Assembly (NCBI GenBank): GCA_012064415.1
Contig: SSNU01000017.1
Location: 114,455-178,454 of the forward strand
From: Gyrodactylus bullatarudis
Taxonomy: Eukaryota; Platyhelminthes; Monogenea; Gyrodactylidea; Gyrodactylidae
DNA length: 64,000 nucleotides
Direction of reading: 5' to 3'
The notes under the pieces are model-generated. The model was not told the DNA's origin and ran no database searches. It was given only the letters and a program-made list of their open reading frames with translations. Below, one piece after another: positions 57,140 through 64,000 of the stretch. The position numbers and the translations under genes are program-made. How positions within the stretch are numbered: position 1 is the stretch's first letter; each line of letters begins with the position of its first letter.

Positions 57140-57990
57140 TTTGTCTATCCTATGGTTTGAGTTGCTAAAATTATGTGTGATAGAGCTATCACTGTGGGAC
57201 TTTAAGGGGTAAGAAAATGAAAATATCCCGGATTTATAATCAATAATTACTAATTATAAACCTCAGCTATGTTTTATCTTGAAATAAAAATGTATTGATT
57301 CGCAATTCCTTTGGAAAACGAATGATTAATGAAGCTCTTAATCATACCAATTATCAATGGTAGTATATATTCGGATCTAAAAGGAATACTTTGGTCTTTA
57401 GATGAATTTTAGATTTTTAACGTCTCATCCACTAAAGAGGGTATCGAAATGCCTGGAAGAGGCTCGGGGAAAAGTTTAGTTGTATTCCGATCAAATATAG
57501 GCCCAGTTGACAGGAAGATGAGAATTTATTATTTTTACACAAACGTTTTTCTCCGGAAGTCAGGAAGAAATCTATTTTTTGAATTCCACTTTGAAATAAG
57601 CCCATGAATTGTTGAAACGAAAAAGATTCCTGAAAAAATTCAATTTGGCCAAAATTAGGCTATTTTTGAATAGATCTACGTTAAATCTCAAGATTTTTAT
57701 CGATTTCGAAAATTTGAAGCAATAAAATGCTGATATTTGGATTAAAAATCAGACCAAGAATTTAAATTTGGTCATAGAGGTTGGGAGAAGCTGGTTATCT
57801 CTACAAAAAGTTAAATTTCGAAATTTTGGATAGATCTTTTTCGTGATAATCAAAAAATTCAAATGGTTCGATTTCCTACAAGAATGACTAATTTCTCTGA
57901 GTTTCTTCAGGCGAATTCAAATTCTTTGTCTAGCATCAGGATTTATCTGCTTCAAATCTTCGAAATTGATAAAAATTTGAGCTTTTTTTT
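57140..57990. repeat. fragments of TTAA MITE and old fold-back
   Basis: 57,150-57,212 matches the right end of 17423-17730 (TGTGATAGAGCTATCACTGT then GGGACTTTAAGGGG). 57,490-57,990 is a degenerate fold-back related to 3500-4060 (CAGGAAGATGAGAATTTA; inverted blocks GATTTCGAAAATTTGAAGCA and TGCTTCAAATCTTCGAAATT). Confidence 0.5.
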
Positions 57991-57999
57991 CTCTTTTTA

Positions 58000-59690
58000 T
58001 TTTCTATCAAATGAACGCATAAATTCAAAAAGTTAAAAAATTTGTATTACCCTATTTCAGATACTTTAACCAATGATTTTTAAAATTTACTTTTACCAAA
58101 AATGTATGCCATGTATCACTCTGATGACTATGCCTGAAATAAATGGCTCATTGGTGAATTAACTTGTCTCATCTTCTGCTTTCTTAAAACATGAACACGA
58201 TGGCTCAGCTCATAGTCGACGTTCTTAAAGATCGAAATATTAATTATTTTTTGAAAAATCTTCATGTTTCATTCTAGAGACACATTCTAAAGCATTCTTC
58301 ATTGAATAAACCTTTTAATTTTTATATTTTCTGTGAAAAAATTGAGTAATTCATAATTCTGTAATTATCAATTCTCATATTCTTCTCCAAATCGAGCGCA
58401 AGAATACAAGCTAGCTTATCGAGCCAGAAGAAGAGAAAATAGAAAATTGTACTTGGAAATGTGAATTTCTATTGATTAATCAATAAAAATTGATTTCTAA
58501 TCATTCTACTCAACAAAATTAACATTATTATCATTACCAAATTTTGTCGTTGTTTTCTTTTGGTTAGCGCTCTCAGTGTGTGCTCTTATTATGAGCACTG
58601 TTCAATACCCCATAGTGGGAATTTCATTTCAATTAAATACTGTACTATTCCTCGCTAGCTTTAAATATTTTTATTCTAATCCCAATTGGGAATGGGATTT
58701 AAAAATATATTGGATTATCTACAGTGAATCCGTTAATTTGACCATCATTTTTCTTGCTTTTGAAATTCTTACAACAATTTTTCTCCCAGAAATGTTGGAT
58801 AAAGGGACAAATTTTACAGCTATTCTCGATGAATTTGAGAATTAATTTTTTCATCAAGGTATCAAAATTTTTTAACAATCGATTCAACTGATTTAAAAAA
58901 CAATTTGATAAAACTCATTTTTGGAAAAATTTGGAGATATTTTTAATTTTTGAGCTGGCGCGATTTTTTTCATTTTTTGAACGTTATATTTTAGGATCAT
59001 CATTCGAAACAACACGTCATTTTGAAAATATCTTGGATCACCCTAATTTATCAATTTCCAAGCAGAACAAATGATCGATTTCGCCTGTAAATGGAGTGTT
59101 TTTAGAATCTCTACGACTATTTTTGGTCTTTTTGCCTATTCGTGATCCTGAAAAATAACGTTTGAGCTCTCTACAACTTGAAATCAACAAAATTATTCAT
59201 CTCAAAGTTAAAACGCGCCAATTTGAAACTTAAAATGTCTCCAAATTTTTTCCCAAAAGAATTTTTTTTTCAATTTTTTTCTTAAATCAGTGAATGTGAA
59301 CATGAATTCCCGAACTCATCGAGAATAGCTTCAGATTCACTCATGACTTGAGTTATTATAACACCGGACAAGATATAGAAATATTTATTGAAGCAATTAA
59401 TTGTAGGATCTTATCTATTATCCATGAAATAATTGCATATAATTTAACCATAATTTACCGAATCTTCTTATAAGTCTATTAGTAAAATTACTTGCACCGC
59501 TGCTTGAATGTGAATAGGGAAAATGTCAAAAGCTTCTATTATTCATGTATAATTATAATTCATTCTGATTCCGAATGAGGTCATTAAATAAACTCGGACA
59601 CTTATTTTTCCAATCAAAACATTGTACCTATCAGATTTCTTCTCAACTATTCTTACATTTATTTTGTATATTGTTTCATTATTATCATTC
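58000..59690. other. non-coding DNA with old fold-back traces
   Basis: 58,850-59,340 has weak inverted blocks of the old fold-back type. The frame 58576-58845 has no recognisable domain. Confidence 0.35.
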
Positions 59691-59862
59691 AGAAGAAAAA
59701 ATAGCGTATTTATCTCTCACGGGTCAAGTCTTTAGCTACTTTAGGGTTCAAAAGAATTTTCAAATGAAAGATGATAAAACAGTTTATATTTACTCTAGGT
59801 TCAAATCCAACCAGACGAGACAATTGTATTTGCTCTACCAGATGACAGGCGGCTGTCGCTAG
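59691..59862 (+). CDS. possible 3'-terminal exon of unknown gene
   Basis: After a plausible acceptor (TTATCATTCAG) the frame reads EEKIAYLSLTGQVFSYFRVQ, then DDKTVYIYSRFKSNQTRQ and a stop. The composition is protein-like and different from surrounding low-complexity frames. No domain is recognised and no partner exon was found, so this may be chance. A downstream exon of the MADD gene cannot be excluded. Confidence 0.2.
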
Positions 59863-59869
59863 TCGATTT

Positions 59870-61430
59870 TTACCTTCACCTGCCATTCCAACTATTGGGA
59901 ATTGAGAAAACTCTCAAGGCATTAACCTTCATCCTAATGGAGAAAAAAGTATGTTTTTGTTGATTTTAACAATAAATGCTTTCAAATGGAGTAGTAATTT
60001 GAAATGAGGTTTATTAAACTGTAAAGTTTCTACATCAGTAAATCCAGTAGAGTAGAGTGAAATTTTTTTTACTAAGAACAAGTCTCAAGAGTACTCAAAA
60101 ATTTTATTATAAACTTATTCAATGACCAAGATATTCAGGATTCTAGTGAGTACTCGGGCAGTAATTTTGCTACGTACTGGATATGATGGATATAAATTAA
60201 CCGGTATCATCCTTTCTTCTCTGGGCTCTCTTATAAACAAGTAAATTTTGATATTCCTGCTACAAATCAGATATTCTTTCTGATAAAATTCTTAATTCTT
60301 ATTAGTAGATTTTTTTCAATAATGAGATCTCATCTAGTGATTTTCTTCATTATCTCTTGGATCATCAAAATTTAACACTGATTTTCATTCCTTTAGCCAA
60401 TCTTATTATCGAAAAAATTTACAGTTCAAAATTCGAAAATCTCCATATTTCTCTTCAGATAGTCTAAGTCGGCCTAAAAAAATCATATTCAAGTTATTGA
60501 TGAAAAAATTTATACTTACGTAAAATTCATAAAATCCTGACTACATAAAACAAAATTGGTGAGCAAGAGACCAATTTTTTTGCATTAAATGTCTAAGATT
60601 CTGAATTGTCAGAATACATCCTAATAAGACTTTCTCAAAAAAGTTGAAAAAATGAATTGAAATACGATAAGCTTAATTTTGGGAACTTAATCTGAGAGAT
60701 TTCCGTAAAAATCCTAGATTCCCAACTTCATATCAACCAACTTTATAAATGTTTGAATTTCAAAAAAATTAATCTCTATGCTAAATCTATTCAGACTTTT
60801 GACTTTTGAAAAGTTTTGGTCTTCTCTCAGCTTGTATTATATTCTTGATTTTCTATAATGAAATTTACATTTAGTGAATAAAATTTTTCTCTACGAAAAA
60901 TATTATTTTTAGACGTTTTTTTGAGAATACACGTCAATTATTGTGACAAAAGTTTTGTTAAAAACTATTCTGTAGAGTATACTGTAGTATTTCCAAAGCA
61001 AACGAACATTAAAACGATAGATTAACTGGAAGAGATTCGTCTGTAAATTGAATAATAATCAATCTAACTTTGACAAATTCAAAACAAAAATTTCTGATAT
61101 AAAAAGAGATAACGTTAAATTGACGCTTTATTCATTTATCTATTTGATACTCACTAAGCTATTCTTGGCTTTTATTTCTTTCTGATGAATACATCAGGGA
61201 TAATGACATAAATGACTCAAAAGAGTGAGAAAATAACACATCTTATACCAGTTTTGACACTTTTTATGTCAATATACAAAATATAAATTTTCCCTTTTCT
61301 GGAAAATCTCAAATTTGAACTCTTCCTCTATTGATGATCCGAAATACATTAGAATTTAATTACTTTAACGATTGTAACATTCAGTCTCACTGCGGGTTTT
61401 TTTTAAAGAAACGATTAAAATTATAAAGGG
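59870..61430. other. non-coding AT-rich DNA
   Basis: An old fold-back end (CCCAACTTCATATCAACCAACTT) is visible near 60,720-60,745. Nothing else was recognised. Confidence 0.35.
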
Positions 61431-61562
61431 TTAATCTCAAAAGTAGCTACAAAATTTTCATAAATTCCAAAAGTAGCCCCAAAGTGGGAATAATCCTAAA
61501 ACTAGCCCGATTCTAGAAAATTTATCTCAGATTTAGCCCCAAAAATTTCCAAAATTAACCCC
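61430..61562. repeat. degenerate tandem of about 30-bp units
   Basis: Four imperfect units built on TTCCAAAAGTAGCCCCAAA, starting after GGGTTAATC and ending in TTAACCCC. The design resembles the left third of the element at 24059-24475. Confidence 0.45.
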
Positions 61563-61564
61563 AT

Positions 61565-64000
61565 CGTAATTAAGTTCATCGTTCTCAACTGAATTATAAA
61601 GATAATAGGTTTACGAATTTAAAAATAATTTGTTTACCTATTAACAATTAAAAATTATAGAAATTTTTTTTTTCAAAACCATCAGTGATATTATCACTGT
61701 GATAAGTTAGTTTCGATAGAAAATTTCTATTAAATGATTTTCTAAATAAATTGTATTAAACTGATAGATTCACGGTATATTTTAGTCCTTCACTTCGAGT
61801 TATGAATAAAGCATTATTTCAGATTCAGAGAAATTGATAAAACTTAATTGAATGTATGTTGATGACAAGTTTTAGGCAAATTTTTGTCAAGGTAAAATGA
61901 AATTGAACTATTCCCTCCCCCTCTTAAAATCGGATTACCACATCATCATTCATTAAAATCGAATAAACCTTCTCTCTCATATATACTGATCTTCATTAAG
62001 GAAATTGGAAAATAGCTGACCCGGTCAGCTATTTTTTCTGATAAAATTAAATTCAAGCAAAAATAAAAAGTCAATTATTTTAAAGAATTGACGTTTTTTC
62101 GGATAACTTACCTTTTGCTGAAAAACTGTGATTTGACTCAAAATGGAATTTCTATTTTTTATCAGATAAGACAAATAACTAATATAAATCTATTCTAGGT
62201 ATATCTAATTCATTTATACTCAATTATAAATTAAATAATCAGAGTTCACAATAAAAAAGCAAAAGCTGAGGGAAAGTGGAATGTGTATTTATGCAAAATA
62301 CATCGAATAAGAATCATAAAAGGCTTCTTTCTTCAATCTATATAGTATTAGTGTCTTCAAGACAGACTGGAAGCATGTTAGGGCATGCGTATGTGAGGCT
62401 GTTATCAGATAAATTATAATTATTATCTAACACGATTTAAGGAAGAATTTAAAGTTTCTGTCATTCCTTCCACTAATTCGTCCTCAAATCTAAAAGTTTA
62501 TTGAAATGTCTAGTCAGAATATTGAATACTATACAAAATCAGTTATCTTAATCACTAATGGGAGAGCTTTCTGAACTTGATCAAAAATTTGGAATATTTA
62601 TTGATTCAAATACTCAAAGATACAAAATTTTTTTTTTGAACTTTGTTTAATTATACAATAACTGACTTTATATAATTTTCAGAATTGTCAGATATTTTGA
62701 AAGTGTCAGTTATTTTCAAATCTATAACTGGTCGGAATCTTACTTTAAATATCTGAAAAAGTTTAAATTCAAAAAATATCGAATTACAGATTGTCAAATT
62801 GAATTTTTTAATTCAAATGCTTATCGGCTCAATTCATTTTTCAGGATTTAAAAAATAATTGATTTGCCGACTATCCTGAGAAAATATTGATATTTCGGTA
62901 AAATTTCACCTTTATAACAATTAGCTTTACATGTAATGGAAAATATTGAATATCTAAAATCATCTCGTCCATCATGTCAATCAATAAATTTTTATTCAGA
63001 TAAAACATAAAAGAATTCTTTTATGGAAATTATCACAAGAAGGACTTGACAACAGAGAATCAATTGTAAAACATAATCATAAATTTTCACAATAATTCTG
63101 AATAATGAATGATAGTAATAGGAAAATTTATTCATTAATTATCTTTTTCTGACTGTATATAATTTTGAATGAAATATTCAAATTGAAAATACTATCATTG
63201 TATAATAATGAAAAAGATTATTTTGAGTTAATTTTTTTGAAATTCGATGAAATCGTAAAATTGATATTTCTGAATGAAAACTTTTTTATTTGATCAAAAA
63301 CATTCCTTTTTCTTTTACGGAATGATGATCTCTGATTAAGAAAAAAAACTCGAACAAAGTTTGAATTTATCATGGAATTTTCGTGAATTTTTGACTTTGA
63401 CATCGAATAAACACCAAAAAGATGCTAGGAAAAATTGTTCAGAATTCAGTTTTACCCTTAATAATCTATCTTATATTGCCTCAAGATTAAAGACAAAAGA
63501 ATCAGGGGCATCGATAAGGTTGTAGCCTACAACCAGAATTTAGATTTTCATTAAACTTAAATTGCTCTACAAAATGTATTTTGTTTTATTCAGTAAAAGA
63601 CTTTTGGGCTCTATTTTATCTAAAAAACCTGGAAGAGGCTTTAGAAAAAATATTTTTATATTCCAACTTGATCTTCTTTTACTGATGTTTATTGAGCGTA
63701 TGATATTTTTAATTCAAACTCATTCCTTGGAAATTTTCACTTTAAGTTTGTATTCTGTTATCGTTAATGAGATAACTGAAAAGAAAACATTTAGATAGAC
63801 ATAAGCTCATTAGTCTCGATTTCACACTGGTTCTTACAAGGATTTCTATCGATTGGAACCTTCTAAAAATATCCACTTAATTGTCGCTTGGTGAAAATTC
63901 TCAAGAGTCCTTGAGACTCTTCATTCTTACTCTCTTGAATAAACTTAATTAGAAAACCAATGATCATGTGAAACCAATGATTAAAATCAGAAATTTATGA
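61565..64000. other. non-coding AT-rich DNA
   Basis: No gene, RNA or clear repeat was recognised. The frame 63562-63798 is hydrophobic and AT-biased, without supporting features. Confidence 0.35.

Noticed and set aside
1..64000. CRISPR arrays, bacterial operons, ribosome binding sites
   Set aside because: No regular direct-repeat/spacer arrays; the spliced genes and LINE/Penelope elements show this is animal DNA.
51667..64000. Downstream MADD exons
   Set aside because: I looked for frames matching the central DENN region after the donor at 51667 and found none that I could support.

Overview
The window is AT-rich (about 30% GC by eye), gene-poor, repeat-dense nuclear DNA of an animal. The evidence is spliced genes with GT..AG introns, a Rab3-GEF/MADD-type DENN gene, a CHRAC1-type histone-fold gene, a C2H2 zinc-finger gene, LINE and Penelope-like retroelements, and no operon-like packing. 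Most introns whose ends can be fixed by reading frame are very small (24, 36, 37, 41 and 69 nt; one of about 1 kb holds a MITE). Such introns are known from schistosome 5' micro-introns and from dicyemids, but the species cannot be fixed from the sequence.

Layout. 1-15 kb: mostly non-coding, with old fold-back repeats, TTAA-flanked MITEs, a LINE tail (11.1-11.8 kb), a perfect 391-bp-armed palindrome (12.4-13.3 kb) and a Penelope GIY-YIG remnant (14.8 kb). 15-18 kb: two spliced minus-strand genes, one a Cys-rich CXC-like protein and one a secreted carbonic-anhydrase-related protein that has lost its zinc ligands and carries one apparent frameshift. 19.5-22.5 kb: a LINE with a long intact ORF2 (endonuclease plus RT). 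29.6-32.8 kb: a decayed relative with an intact ORF1. 33.9-35.0 kb: a 337-residue Ser/Lys/Arg-rich protein of unknown function. 36-44 kb: nested fold-back elements around the first of two paralogous secreted 15-cysteine proteins (39.0 and 44.7 kb). 48.9-51.7 kb: the only compact gene island, with the zinc-finger gene and CHRAC1 head-to-head 98 bp apart, followed by the first coding exon of MADD. 53.5-56.8 kb: a fold-back element, a Penelope-like element (RT plus GIY-YIG) with a hammerhead-like motif downstream, and a mariner-like MITE. 57-64 kb: little beyond old repeats.

The most unusual observations are: (1) a 24-nt intron whose removal restores a conserved histone-fold reading frame; (2) six hammerhead-ribozyme-like cores, two of them beside Penelope-like sequences; (3) in both LINEs the ORF1 stop overlaps ORF2 in the +1 frame at the same TTT-CG context, suggesting +1 frameshifting; (4) a palindrome family whose asymmetric centre lies in opposite orientations in different copies; (5) the duplicated 15-Cys secreted family. 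All calls come from reading the sequence; no database search was run.
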